A DNA stretch of 64,000 nt from Trichostrongylus colubriformis (Eukaryota > Nematoda > Chromadorea > Rhabditida > Trichostrongylidae): assembly GCA_963978905.1 (NCBI GenBank), contig OZ022258.1, forward strand, positions 40,408,591 to 40,472,590, in the 5' to 3' direction. The number at the start of each line of letters is the position of its first letter. Position 1 is the first letter of the stretch. The notes under the pieces were generated by a model that saw only the letters and a list, made by a program, of their open reading frames with translations, did no database searches and was not told where the DNA came from. A program made the position numbers and the translations under genes. Positions 31,079 to 43,505 of the stretch are shown here, one piece after another.

Positions 31079-33589
31079 TACCTCTTCTTTCCGCCCAAAT
31101 CGCGCGATCCACACCATCGCGCGATCGCCTGAATCACTCGATCAATATGTATTGGATCTTTTTCCTTCCATCTGAATCGCGAATTATGAACAATGCCTAA
31201 CGCTGATGCGGATGTCGTTGACTTCATTGTCAGGAAACCCTGACTATGAAGCCTCATTCCTTAACTTTTCTCCTCCACAGACGGTCGACGATATGGAATC
31301 AAATGTTTGTGATTATAACATTCGTTGTCCAATCCTCTTATGAGCTTCTTCCAGGGTGCACAATCGCCTGTACGTCTAGCAAAAGCTCATAGCGAAGAGT
31401 AAGTGAAGTTTCGTAAATTCAATCACGGCGCTCATGTACTATGGGGGTGGCCTCAAAAACAATTTCTAGGAAGTGGAAATTCTTTTCTCACTCTGAGAGG
31501 TTAAAAATGAGCTCCGAAGAGTGTCCTCAACCAGAAAAAGGATGAAAAAAAAATTTGCTTTATAAAAAGGATTCACCCATTCTAAAGCTCCTCCTCAAGC
31601 CTTAGGCAAAAACCACTTCCCCCGGTTTGCATTGATATCTTAGTACCTATAGTATCTTAGTACAGACTAATGGCAATTGGACACGTTGATATTACATGTT
31701 TCGAAGATTTGTAATGGGACTAATTTTCTATTACAGTTTCAAATGTGTTTTTGAGCGCCACAACCATAGTACATGAGCGCCTCAATCACCTGTTTCTGGC
31801 ACTACAGAGAAATCCATGGATCAGTGCAGTGATATCGTAACCTTTCCCTACTGGTAGACTGCTCTGCGCTCGATCATTTTCTCCATGCTGTGAAGCACTT
31901 CCATGATCAGAAAGGGTCTTTTACTTATCCGGAGCTCCTTTCTCCTACCTAGGTCTCTAATTGTAAGACCGCTCAACACGTTTTTACGTGTCTGTGAGGA
32001 ATTGTGTGTGATACGCTTTCACTGAGTTATGAAACGTGAAGTCGCGCCTTCCTTTACCCTTCCCCTGACCTTACTGGCCAAACTTGGCTCTCAGCTATAC
32101 CTTCAACGTGATGGGGATTCTCATAGGCAGACCAAGGAATAGAGGTAGATAGAGAAAACTCCGATAGGGCGCGTTATCAAATCACACTACACTGATCTTA
32201 GAACGATTGAGTGGAACGAGTCCGCTAATTGGCCCAACAGCGTCTAGTACCCTCTCTGCCTGCTCCGTCTGACTCCTTCATAAGCGGTGCGCCAGCACGG
32301 TTAATAAGTAGTGAGAGGCGACACAAAGAGCTGCTTTGTCAAGAGTAGAGCAGTGCTATCTCGATGAGAGAAGCCTTCCTTCAGAATGCTGAGAGATGAT
32401 TAACATCTGGAATGGTAGTATTCAAACGAAATTACCCACACTCAGAACTAGCTATTTTTTCTCATGGTGAGGAAGAAGTGCGACCTCACGTGGCATAGCC
32501 AGCGGCAATGCCACTGCACCACGTAACGCTGATATGGTCAATCTCTGTCACCTTAATTACAGCGGAACAAGACGATATTTCACAAAAAGCAATATTCTTC
32601 AGCGTGACTACCGTGTCAGGAACTTCTACCTTACACACTGCTGCCGTCATCATTCCTACGTCACATCATTGGAGTCTCGCCACGCACTCCACATAGCAGC
32701 CCACCCGTTGGCTCTTGGAAGCACCTTATAACTAGTCAAAAGCTTACTTGAAGGTCGCTAGGAAGATTGGAGGATAATGTGAGTGCAAAGACGCAGGAGA
32801 TGGCAGTGACCGCCGCCTGGCGATAACTACATCACTCATCTTAAAGCCACCCGGAGTAGGAGGAGGGGAGGGTGTGGGGGCGGGGAGGGGGCAAGGAGGG
32901 AAAGCTTATTTGTGATCTGTGTATTTGTGAGTGTTTGTAAACGAATATTCGACTCCAGAAACGATAGCAAGTGGCAAAACTCGCGTTGAAATATACTGGG
33001 GCGGTACTACGATTCTAGCGTACTTCACTTCGAATTGCACGCTTCAGTGTTCGAGTTTACTGCTAGCAGTGGACAGAAAAGGCGCTCCTGATTTCATTAA
33101 CAATTATGTTCAACAAGAGAAGTAACAAACAAGTGAAGCAATAAAAGGGAGAATAAGCCAAGAAATACGAAAAAATTTGTATGTGATAGAAAATATGCAA
33201 TGAATTCAGACTCGACGACTTGTTCAAGCTTCCATGTGTAGAGGTAAGCTAATCAGACCGCCATGCACAAGGGCTCCCGTGCAAATGCACCATATGCACC
33301 AAATCCCTTTACAGTAACTCAATCTCCTTTTTCAGCGCATTGCTATGAATTCTCTAAATTTGCGGTTTCTGATCACTTTTTTTACTTCTTCACTCACTTT
33401 TTTACTTCTTCAAAAATTCAAATTTAGAATTCCAAATTTATTACATGTAGGCATATGCATGTAAAAGAGAAGCAATCTCACAATAAGATCTGAGAAACAA
33501 AGCACTAACGTATAAAAATGCAAACACTGAAAGCTGAAAGGGACAATTGAATAACGTTACAAAGCAAAAATGAAACAGCATCGTAAACG
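31079..33589. other. Unassigned stretch, no gene recognised
   Basis: No supported gene or RNA. Bases 31085-31200 are an inverted relative of 25860-25960. The short open frames (e.g. 32508-32731) show no domain. Confidence 0.45.
32864..32891 (+). other. G-quadruplex candidate
   Basis: Five G-runs with 1-3 nt loops: GGGG-A-GGG-TGT-GGGGG-C-GGGG-A-GGGGG. This is the strongest G-run cluster I found in the window. Confidence 0.6.
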
Positions 33590-36500
33590 GAAGGAAGAAG
33601 TGAGGCTAGAGCAAGAGAAGTGTAATAGCTGAAGCAAAGTAGGTAACGACAAAGCTTCTGTCTGAAGCCGCTGAGTGATCCGGTATGGAATTGTTTTTGC
33701 TCATTTTGATATACTCAGGAGCTGCCCTGAAGGTGAAAAACTTGCTTCTGAGTGAGGACTTAGGTCGTTCGAGGACAATTTAAAGTCTTGGACCTCTGGT
33801 CGTGGGAACTCTTAAACGGAAAAATTCACTTACTTTAAGATCTACTAGCCCGCGTAAAAGTTTATAAACCATTAGAAGATCATCCTTCTTTCTTGTAAGG
33901 TGAAGAGTATCAATATGGAGCATTTTGTTCCTAATAAGGCCACGAGGAACGCTGTTATAAGTGAAACCCAGTGCCCGTATAAACACTTTCCTGGTGAAGC
34001 TGCTTTGAATACTCTCTATTCTCTTGATTAGGGAAGAATTGGTTGGAGAAAATACGCAAGTGCCATACTCAAGCATAGATGGAACGTATACTTTGTAGGC
34101 GTGGATGAGTAGTGAAGGGTCCTTGGAAGACAATGATTCGAACAAAAGTTAAAGTCGGTGCTCCGCTTTATTAGCTATGTTCCTACAGTGCTCGTCAAAA
34201 GAAAGATTTGTGTCAATTGTAAAACCTAGATCTCTAGTAGAACTGACTTTTTCAAGAGGAGTTCCAGAAATGTAGTAAATAGAATGAGGGTTACTCTCTC
34301 CTAGGTGAATGATTTTTGATTTGGCGGGCGAGAGTGGAAGTTTCCAAACCGAAGACCACTGAGACACAGCTTCTACGGTTTTTGTAATAGTGCAGCCGAT
34401 TGATCATTTTCGATCCTCCCGAAAATTTTAATGTCATCAACAAACATTTCGCATTTAATTCCCTCAGTTTCAGCAGCTTCGGGCAGATCATACATATCGA
34501 TTGCAAAGAGAAGTGATGACAAAACTTTCCCTTGAGGAACCCCGAAAGGAGCATAGCGAATGGTAGACAGACAATGGTTCACCGTAACATGAAAAGTAAG
34601 CATGCTGGGAAATGTTCAATCCCAGTGACAATCCTGGGATGGATCCCCACACTTACTAGTTTGAGGAAATGTGTTTATGGGGGACTTCATCAAAAGCTTT
34701 CTGAAAATCGTCCTTTCTGAAAATAAATTACGTCTGAATTTTGCTTGGAATCCAACAGTGTGGTCCAATCATTTATTGACTCAAGCATCAGCGTTTCCGT
34801 TTCCATCAGCGTTTCCGATTTGCTTTCCTGAACCCATGCTGACAGCCACGCAAAAAATCCTGTTCACAACCTAATAGTGGTCAATCTTCTTTTTCAGAAT
34901 CTTTTCGAATAACCTACAAAACAAGGGAGTAATGCTTATGGGATCGTGAAAAAGAGGCTTTTTCCTAAGCGGGATAACTATGGCATGCTTCCATCTGCAG
35001 AGTATTTCGGCACGAGAAAAGAGCAGATTAAAGAAATACTCAAACGGAGCAAGAAGTTGCGAGAAGACTAACTTGAAGGGAATGGAATATCGTCAGCCGC
35101 GATGGATGAGCAATTAGGCCACTCAGAGAGCAAGTCAGAGACATCACTAAGATTGAACCATATGGGGTCATGCATGCCTGAATAGCTGTAGGCCCGCAAA
35201 CGAGGAAGACTATCCAGATTGGGGTTAGAATAAGCAACTTCAAAAACGTACGCAAGTGATTCGGCTCTATCTGAATCAGAAGTGACAACTGACCCGTCAT
35301 CAAGTCTAAGAAAACCTATTTCTTCCCGCTATTCGACTTTATTGTTGATATACTTAAAAAGGGCTGATTGTTTTTAGACTGTAACACCGTTTCCTCCATA
35401 GAGCAATTGTACTTATAAGCTTTTTCTCAAATATATCAAAAGCTTTTTTTGTAGTGATCCCGATCCTCCGGTTTATCTGAGGTAGTAGCCTGTTTATGAG
35501 CCGCAAATACCTTTAAATTCGTCTCAAAGTGATTGGACTTTCTTCAAAGGTACAAGCAATGCCATACAGTGTTTCAATATAACAAGAAATGTTTCGTACA
35601 TGTCGTTCACGAAGGCTGCGTACCGAAAAGAAACCCACCAATCGAGAGTATCCAGATAGGGGTTAGGCCGGCAAGGTCAGTATTTTTGAAATGATGATAA
35701 AGGACAAAATTATTGCCAGGTTTTGAGACATTAAGAAAAAGTTTGACCGTAGAATGACCCTTGTTCCAATAGGCGAAATAGCATCAACTTTGCTTACTAT
35801 ACCACTCACGTCGCAGAAAAGCAAATCAAGTGCAAGCATCCCCTTTGTAGGAAATTGAACCAGCTCAATATGGTTAGGATTGCCGATAAATTCAAAAAAC
35901 TCTCACGCAGCACCTGAGAAAGAGGAGGAAACGTTATGCCACTGTATTTCTAGAAAATTAAAATCGCTCATGAGCAAAGAAGGAAAGTTGCAGGAAGATA
36001 AATCGCTCATACACTTGACCAACTGTTTTGTATGATCGTGCGAGCACTTGGAAGTTCTGTAAACCAGTATGAACCTATATTCGTCGTTAATGACATGCAG
36101 ATCCACTGACGGAATTTCATAGGCATCAAAAACACATTTCGAGAAGACAGTCACAGGAAAAAAGCATTTTTTGACCAGGAAAGCGACACCACCTCCCTTC
36201 CATCGTATTCTATCACATCTAATCAATTCATAGAATTGAGACATTTCGCATGAAGGGTAACAATATGCACTATCTTTAACCATGTCTCCGTCATGGCAAC
36301 TATGCCACAATGAGGGTATTCACCAAGTAGACCAAGGACCTAGCATTTTTGTTTAAGGATCTAATGTTAGTCAAGAGGCAGCATGTCTCGAACTCAGGAT
36401 ACCGAGGATGGCTTAGTGGTTTGTCGAGCTAATAGATACATTTGGAGATAATGGGACAAACTTTGAGCTAGCACTATTGGTAGGATGGGCATCAGACATG

Positions 36501-37220
36501 CTAGTGGGTACGTTTCTAGCATTCGAGTTATTGGAGCAATACTACTAACATTTCTAATAGGTCTGATCATACGAAGACGCTCTCTTCCCTCTTTAGCTAA
36601 AGAGGGTCTCACATGAATACCTGGCACTGGAAAGTGTTTCAACATCGAAGCTCTGGACAGAAATTGCCTTTGCCTGGGACGATTCACATCAGGTCTTCCC
36701 ATTCTATGGAATTTAGGGGGTGGACATTCAATAGACAAGAAATTTAGTACTTTCCTAATACAGTGAAAGTCGTATAAGATTCGTGCAGTGGAGGAAGAAT
36801 CAAAAGACTCAATAATTCCTGAGATCACTACAGAGCGAAGTCTCTCATGTTCGCTACAACAATCGAAAACAGAAGCAGAGGAAGGACTAGGAGAGGACAA
36901 CTGGGGGATGGGATTTGAATTCTCAGTAGAAGACTGCTTCAATGACTCCAATTCTTTCTTAAGATCATTTTCAGTTTTTGGAAATGTAGACTTTCTTGCA
37001 ATTCGCGGTTCCGCTGAAGGGATCGTCTATTGTTGAACTTCTATCGAGCAAATGCATCAATATAATCTTGACATGGGATAGAAGTGCATCATACGAGGTC
37101 AAGTTCTTCACAGCATGAGCGAGATCATCACATGAATCGCCTGGAGAGCTGTTTTCCTTTGTGAGGGCGATCTTGAACAGGAAGAGAACCACGGGTGGTC
37201 TAAGAAGCGTCAATATTCTG
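33590..37220 (-). pseudogene. CR1-like LINE, near full length but multiply broken
   Basis: Read on the minus strand from right to left. An N-terminal region (~36950-36400) has VVISGIIES, YDFHCIRKVLNFLSIECPPP, RMGRP and HVRPSLAKEGRERLR. An apurinic-type endonuclease remnant (~36310-35880) has WKGGGVAFLVKK and LMSDFNFLEIQWHN. RT remnants (~35300-34150) include APFGVPQGKVLSSLLFAIDMYD and FVDDIKIFG, where YADD has become FVDD. The C-terminal part (34367-33600) has KLPLSPAKSKIIHLG, STRDLGFTIDTNLSF and YVPSMLEYGTCVFSP. After a TAA at ~33781 homology continues with RPKSSLRSKFF. Several frameshifts and stops make it inactive. Confidence 0.8.
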
Positions 37221-37877
37221 TATCACAAATAAGCACCGGCTGGGGTGGCAAGCAATCAAAAGTTTCTCTGCCACAAGGAAAAACCGCCAGATCACCATTG
37301 ACTTCGATATCGATCGTCGCACACCCCACGGACGTCCGAAAATACGAGGAAAAAAGGAAGGAACAATAAACCTGCGAAGGTGGCCTTGAATACCAGTTAA
37401 ATTTCACCCTCGCCACAAGGGTGGAGGCCTACGAATATAACAGAGTAGATCTTCGAAGGGTGAACGAAGCCAATGCTAAAAAAGCCAAGCAGGAATAAAA
37501 TTGATCAGAGGAGAGAGCAGAGCAACCGCACGGTACGGAGCACAGTGCAATAATGAAAATTGCTTTTCGATAGTTTTGGATTATTGCATCGACTGGCAGC
37601 AATTGCCCACTCAAATCATCATCTAATTTCTGTGTATCGATATCCATTCTCAATCATTGATGCTGATCATTTTTCCTGAACACGCACTACTAATCGGAGT
37701 TTCGGAAACCTAGCGATCGTTAGCTTCGTTTTTCTGAGAGAAATCAGGAATTGCTTCACTTGTTTTGTAACAGTTACAAATCTATCGCATTTTGGTAATT
37801 ATGTATGTCGCAGTGACTAAAGACAGTTCTCGTTATGGAAGACTGTAAGTTTGGCGGTCGATTGATCGCAGCTGATA
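37221..37877. other. Possible LINE 5' flank, nothing firm
   Basis: Minus-strand frames at 37210-37416 and 37429-37653 may belong to the 5' part of the neighbouring LINE, but I see no domain that confirms it. Confidence 0.3.
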
Positions 37878-38222
37878 TCCTACTACATATAATCTTCCTA
37901 CCATATATAATTCGCTTAGTATGTCTGTGTGTGTGTCCGTCTGTCTGTCACGAAATTCATATCTCGCGTCGCAGCAAAGCTGGGAAGCTGAATTTTACAA
38001 ATGATATAGGGGGTGCCAAGGGAATCTCAGCGATGGTGGACCGAAAGTGATAGCAGCTCATACACGCTGATAAGGAGCCTTGAAAGGCAAATGTCACCTA
38101 AATCGTTTCGCCTTTCGGGTTGAACCTACGAGGAAGGTCTTCCAACTCATGACGCGCTTTTTGAAAGCTGTTTTTTGCATGTATGGGGGTGCGTACAAGA
38201 ATCATAGAACTGATGTTCATTT

Positions 38223-38271
38223 TTGCTGAGCGGCCCTACCCTGCCAAAAAAGGGGTTGATGGTTCGACCCC
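38223..38271 (+). promoter_or_regulatory. tRNA-like pol III box A and box B at T2 left end
   Basis: TTGCTGAGCGGC (38223-38234) fits the A box at all but two positions; GGTTCGACCCC (38261-38271) fits the B box at all but one. It lies just inside the TIR and is shared with T1. Confidence 0.5.
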
Positions 38272-39050
38272 ACTGAGGACAAATTTTTGCAAAATTTAGA
38301 TTTTCAGTTTTTGGGCTCGTAGACATTTGAATATGAAGATTAACTGCAGTAATCACATTCAGAACACCGGACTGCCCTCTACTGCCAGTTTTCAGCAAAT
38401 TCGACAGTCCAATTTTTGACCTTTTAGCGCTCATAGCGCACGAACGAGGCGTTTTTGCGTAAAACGGATTTGATATTCGTGTTCAGGAGTCGAACTACTC
38501 CCAGAGGCAAGTTTCCAGCCGAATCGAAGTTTTGACCCAAATTCGAAAATTTGGGCAGGGCATTGGTATACCTTCGACTGCACGTTCAACGAAGGAGACG
38601 ACGGTATCACTTCTCAAGAAATCCTGACTATTTCTCTTGCTTAATGCTTGGTTGGTCAAGTTATAACGTTAGGCATCCATGCTGTGCATATTCCACTGAT
38701 TTTTAGCGATTTTGTTAGTTACTCGCTTGTACAAATAAAAAGGGCACCATGTATCCATGACCAAACGTGTTTCTCGAAGTTAGGGTCAAAATTTGGAATT
38801 GGCCAAAAATGCGTCTCTAGGAGTAGTTTGCCTCCCTGAACACGAATATGGCACTCATTTTGAGCGAAATCGCGAATGTCGAGCGCTACGGTCCCTTATG
38901 TGTCCAAAAAAGTCAGATCACCAGATTCACTGAAAATTCGTAAACAGAGTCATTTTGGCATGCTGTCAACGAAAACCATGTAATTTGGCATAAACAGACA
39001 TATCTGAAGATGAAAAAGTGAAGGCAAAAACAAATGCAAAACTTCGGCAG

Positions 39051-39121
39051 GGCCGGAACCCGAACCACCAACCCACGTCTTTCGTCCGTTTGAGAGTCCA
39101 TCTTCGTATCCAGTAGGCCTT
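39051..39121 (-). ncRNA. tRNA-like sequence inside T2
   Basis: On the minus strand a ~70-nt stretch runs from GGCCTACTGGATACG (A-box region) to GGTTCGGGTTCC (B box), then GGCCC. It is followed by TTTTGCATTTG, the same body that follows the tRNA-like heads of T3 and T4. Cloverleaf pairing is imperfect, so it is a SINE-type head, not a functional tRNA. Confidence 0.5.
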
Positions 39122-39479
39122 TCGATCGCTGCATCATATACACATCGGGGAACCGTTGTGAAACTGCTGCACACTTTTAGTACATGGTGGAGGTAAGATT
39201 TTATTTTTTCCCGTATTTGACTTTGTTTTGAATGTGAATTGGAAGAACACCTTTGGATCTGCACATGTTCAAGGTTACAAAGAGTATGCGTTACAATAGA
39301 AAGAAAGTGGGTAGAAATCGCCTTTTTAGAATAAATATTTTTTACTCCTTTTTTGGCATTCGTAGGGTCGCTCAGCAAAAATGGAAGTTAGTTATATGTT
39401 TCGTGTAGGTACCCCCATATAATGGAAAAAACCGTTTCCCAAAAGCGCGTCATGACCTGAAAGACCTCCCTTGCTAGAG

Positions 39480-40690
39480 CGCTGATACTCTTGGGGGTTC
39501 TGCGACGTGGGACGGGGACAACAATGGTGGATGACCAGCATTGATAACGGTTGATAAGATTCGATGAAGAGCACAAAAATGCTAGAATCGTCGAATCCGT
39601 TTCGCTTTTCGGGTCGATCCTAGAGCGCTGACACTCTTGTATGCTTTGCAGGATGGGTCGGGAACATTAATGGTGGGTGGTCGCTTTGATAACGGTCGAT
39701 AAGATACGATAAGGAGTGTGAAATGGCTAGAGTCGTCGAATCCGTTTCGCTTTTCGGGTTGATCCTAGAGCGCCGATATTCATAGGTGTTCTAAGGCTTG
39801 AGACAGGGACATTGGTGGGTGATCCGAATTGACAAGGGTTGATAAGATTCGATAAGAAGCGTAAAAAGGCTAGAGCCGTCGAATCCATTTCGCTGTTCGC
39901 ATTGATCCTGGAGCGCTTACACTTATAGGTTTTTTGAAGGGCAGGCAGGGACATTAATGGTGGATGGCTCGCATTGATAACGGTAGATAAGGTACGATAA
40001 GGAGCGTGAAATGGCTAGAGCCGTTGAATCCGTTTCGCCTCTCGCGTTGGTCCAAGAGCGCTGACACTCATAGTTGCTCAGCAGGATAGGTCAGAGACAT
40101 TTATGGTGGGTGATACAAAGTGATAATGGTTGATAAGATCGATAAGGAGCGTAAAAATGCTCGAGTCGTCGGATGCGCTTACATCCGGACATTGATTGTG
40201 GGTGATCCAGCTTGACAACGGTTGATAAGATTTGATAAAGAGCGCAAAAAAGCTAGAGTTGTCGAATCGTTTCCCTTTTCGCACTGGTCCTGGAGCATTC
40301 ATACTCACAAGTGTTCTGCGGGGTAGGACGGGAACATTAATGGTAGGTGAATCGCATTGATAACGGTTGATAAGATTCGATAAGGACCTCGAAAGGCTAG
40401 AGTCGTCAAATCCGTTTCGCTTTTCGTATTGGTCCCGGAGCGTTCATATTTACAGGCGTTTTGCGGAGTGGGACGGGAACATTGATAGTGGCTGATCCAA
40501 GCTAAGAATGGTTGCTAAGATTTGATAAGGAGCATGAGAAGGCGAATGTCGTCGGATTCGTTCCGCCTTTCGCGTTGATCTAAGGGTGCTGACACTCATG
40601 GGTGTTTAGCAAAGTGGGATGGGGACACTGATAGTGGGTGATCCGAACTGATAATGGTTCATGAGATTTAATTAGGAGCGTGAGAAGGAA
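39480..40690 (+). repeat. Tandem array in Helitron D, 8-9 units
   Basis: The GGTTGATAAG-type marker occurs at 39549, 39694, 39837, 39982, 40128, 40220, 40365, 40510 and 40656. Spacings are 145, 143, 145, 146, 92 (internal deletion), 145, 145 and 146. Confidence 0.9.
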
Positions 40691-41561
40691 AATGTCATCA
40701 GGGCCGGTACGCTTTTGTGGCCAGCACTGGAATGTTCACATTCGCAGGTATTGTAGAGTGCAGGGACCCCAATGGTACTGTTGGGTACAGGGTCCCAGTG
40801 ATAACGGCTTAAGGTGGCTGATAAGAACCGTTAGGAATCGGATGGGATGGAATACTTTACATCGCTTGATACTACTGTGCGACCGCTTTAGCAAAAGCGT
40901 CTGATGCGTTCTTAGGTGAACATATTTTGTTTATGTTCTGATATCGCTGACCGATGCATCGATCGCTGAATTGCCTTGCGTTCGGAAAAATGATGCATTT
41001 GTTTTGATACTGCAATATGCGTTGATAATCATGATACACCTATATTTGTGATAGCAAAGCAAGCTTTTCACTCGAAATCATTTTCTCATGCAGTACTGGC
41101 AACAACACTGGGCTCAACTATGCAAAATTCCGAATAGTGAAGCATGTTTACAAAAGCATGATAAACGTCGATAATCGGAATATGGATCTACCCTCAATGT
41201 GTAGGAATTAGATACTCAGCAAGCGAATAGTAGCCGATGGATGACACTACAAAACTATCGATGTCCGAACTATACAAACTCCCAATGATGACCTTAACCA
41301 GTTGGCTCGCGCACACTACTGCGCGCGATTCGTTTCGATGACGTGCAAAACGGATTCGATGCAAAGACTGAAGTATAATAACACCGAAATGCTTTTTATC
41401 ACGCCGTCTTCTCTACTTTTGTCTAAATAAATAGCTCAGCTGAAAGCAATGGAAAGGAAATTCCCGCTCAATTTCATACACAACTGTGGTCGGGCCGATC
41501 AGACCCATTTTGCAAAACATGGCCATTAATCGCGCGCAGTAGTGTGCGCGGGCCAACTGGT

Positions 41562-43092
41562 TCGCTATAATTCGCTTGGTATGTCTGTCCGTGTGCGTGT
41601 GTGAGTGTGTGTGTGTTTGTTCGTCTGTCTGTCACGAATTTCATATCTCGCGTCGCAGTTAAGCTGGCACCCTCAATTTTACAAGTGATGTAGGGGGTAG
41701 TAAAGGGACACTAATGGTGGTGGACCGAAAGTGAAATTGATAAGGGCTGTTTAGGAGCCTCTGATGACAAATGTCGTCAAGTTTGGCTTCTCGCGTCGAT
41801 CCAAAAGCGCTGACACTCATAGGTGTTCGGTACTGTGAGCCAGTTACACTAATGGTGGGTGACCCGCATTGATAACGGTTGATAAGGTTCGATAATGAGC
41901 GTAAAGAGGCTGGAGTCGTCAAATACGTTTCGCCTTTCGCGTTGATCCAAAAGTGCTGACAACCATAGGTTTTTAGCAGGGTAGGCCGTGGACATGAATG
42001 GTGGATGATCCAAAATGATAATGGTCGATAAGATTTGATAAGAAGCATGAGAAGGCAAATGCCGTCAAATTCGTTTCGTCTTTCCCAAGGGCGCTGGCAC
42101 TCATGGGTGTTTAGCAGGGTGGGACTGGGACATTAATAGTTGGTGATCCAAACTGATAATGGTTGATAAGATTCGATTAGGAGCTTGAGAAAAGGAATGT
42201 CACCAAGGCTCTTCGCTTTTGCGACTGACAGTAGAATGTTCACATTCGCAGGTGTTCTAGGGTACTGGACATGGATCTCAATTGTATTGTTGGACACAGG
42301 GGCCTCAGTGAAACTGCGGCTTACAGTGGCTGATAAGAACCGTTAGGGATCGGATGGAATGAAATCCTTTACATCGCTTGCCACTACTAAAAGACCGCTT
42401 TAGCGAAGCGTCTGTTGCTCAGTGTCATTAGGTGAACATATTTTGTTTGTTCCGATATTACTGGCCGATGTATCGGCCGCTGAATTGCCTAGAGTTCCAA
42501 AAATTGGTGCACCTCTCTTGATACTGCGATAGACATTGATGATCATGATACGACCTATATTTGTGATAGCAAAGCAAGCGATCAACTCGGAATCATTTCC
42601 TAATGCGGAACTGGCAGCAACACTTGGTATCGACCGCAAGATTATGTGAAATTCCAGATAGTGAAGCATCTTTACGAAAACGATAAACATCGAAAAGCGG
42701 GATATGGATCTGCCATTGATGTGTAGGAATTAGATGCCCAGCAAGTGAACAATTAGTTACCAATCGATGCAATCGAATACAAAACTATTGATCTCTAAAG
42801 TATCCTAACTCCCACTGATGACTGAACCAGTTGGCTGGCGCACACTGCTGCGCCCGATTCATGTCGAAGATGTACGAATTGGTTTTGATGCAAAGCGGTT
42901 AAAGCACATTGATACCGAAATGCTTTTTTTTTATCACGCCATCTTCTCTGCTTTTTCCAATTCAATAGCTGAGCTGAAAGCAGAGGAAAGGAAATTTTCG
43001 CTCAATTCCACGCACATTTGTCGTTGGGCTGATCACCCATTTCGCACAGCATCGTCATGAATCGCGCGCAGTAGTGTGCGCCCGCCAACTGG
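41562..43092 (+). mobile_element. Helitron-like element E, head-to-tail with D
   Basis: Begins TCGCTATAATTCGCTTGG at 41562, one base after the CTGG of element D. The 5' end lacks about six bases relative to the family start. It has the array 41720-42200 (fewer units than D), the middle region, and the terminal module 42827-43092 ending in hairpin and CAACTGG|T. It represents insertion at, or read-through from, the D terminus. Confidence 0.85.
42827..43092 (+). other. Palindromic Helitron 3' module (reference copy)
   Basis: The last 266 bp starts CCAGTTGGCTGGCGCACACT and ends with its reverse complement GTGCGCCCGCCAACTGG; inverted homology extends ~60 bp inward on each side. The terminal hairpin is 43064-43081: seven pairs with one G-T wobble and a GTAG loop, 7 nt before CTGG. 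Equivalent modules of 263, 268, 266 and 263 bp end elements A, B, C and D. Confidence 0.85.
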
Positions 43093-43096
43093 TTAG

Positions 43097-43505
43097 AACA
43101 AACGGGATGTGCTCATCCAGTGACATCGACCATCAGACAACCGTAGTCGTCATATCGCAGTAAACGGTTCACAAGATCACATCCCACCCGCTTGCTAGTT
43201 GTCATCATCCTTATCGGTGCTCATTGGTTTCGATCATATTCCATTTATATCCCTCTATCACCCCAATTATCCATGAGTGCGAATACTCCACTGTCCGCCG
43301 GAAAATGGAAACATATACAACTACACTTGACTCACACTCATTTCGAGCCTTGTCAGCAGGTACCGTTGAATGACCCACCATAATGTTCTCGCAGCACCCC
43401 TAATAATACTTGTGGACTCAGAACCACATGTGGCCGACGCGCGAGATATGAATTTTGTGACAAACAGACGAGCAAACAGACAGTTATACTTATTGGGTTA
43501 TACAG
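43097..43505 (-). mobile_element. Diverged Helitron fragment, minus strand
   Basis: On the minus strand it shows the leader TTTGTCACAAAATTCATATC, TCGCGCGTCGG and remnants of the middle/array text, meeting element E tail to tail. Both termini are eroded. No gene. Confidence 0.5.

Larger units (their letters stand above)
38128..39473 (+). mobile_element. TIR element T2 (1346 bp, TSD CTA)
   Basis: Termini CGAGGAAGGTCTTCCAACTC at 38128 and, on the other strand, CAAGGGAGGTCTTTCAGGTC ending at 39473, flanked by CTA (38125-38127, 39474-39476). The TIRs extend ~125 bp (landmarks CATGACGCGCTTTT, CATTTTTGCTGAGCG, GCCAAAAAAGG). The interior has two copies of the family block (38440-38600, 38740-38880) and a tRNA-like sequence. 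No transposase. Confidence 0.8.
37878..41560 (+). mobile_element. Helitron-like element D with nested T2 and long array
   Basis: Begins A|TCCTACTACATATAATC at 37878, directly followed by a second start-like TCCTACCATATATAATTCGC at 37896. Ends CAACTGG|T at 41560 with hairpin GCGCGCAGTAGTGTGCGC. The palindromic 3' module spans 41298-41560. T2 (38128-39473) sits in the first array unit. Without it the element is ~2.3 kb, longer than copy C because of more array units. Abuts element E head-to-tail. Confidence 0.85.
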
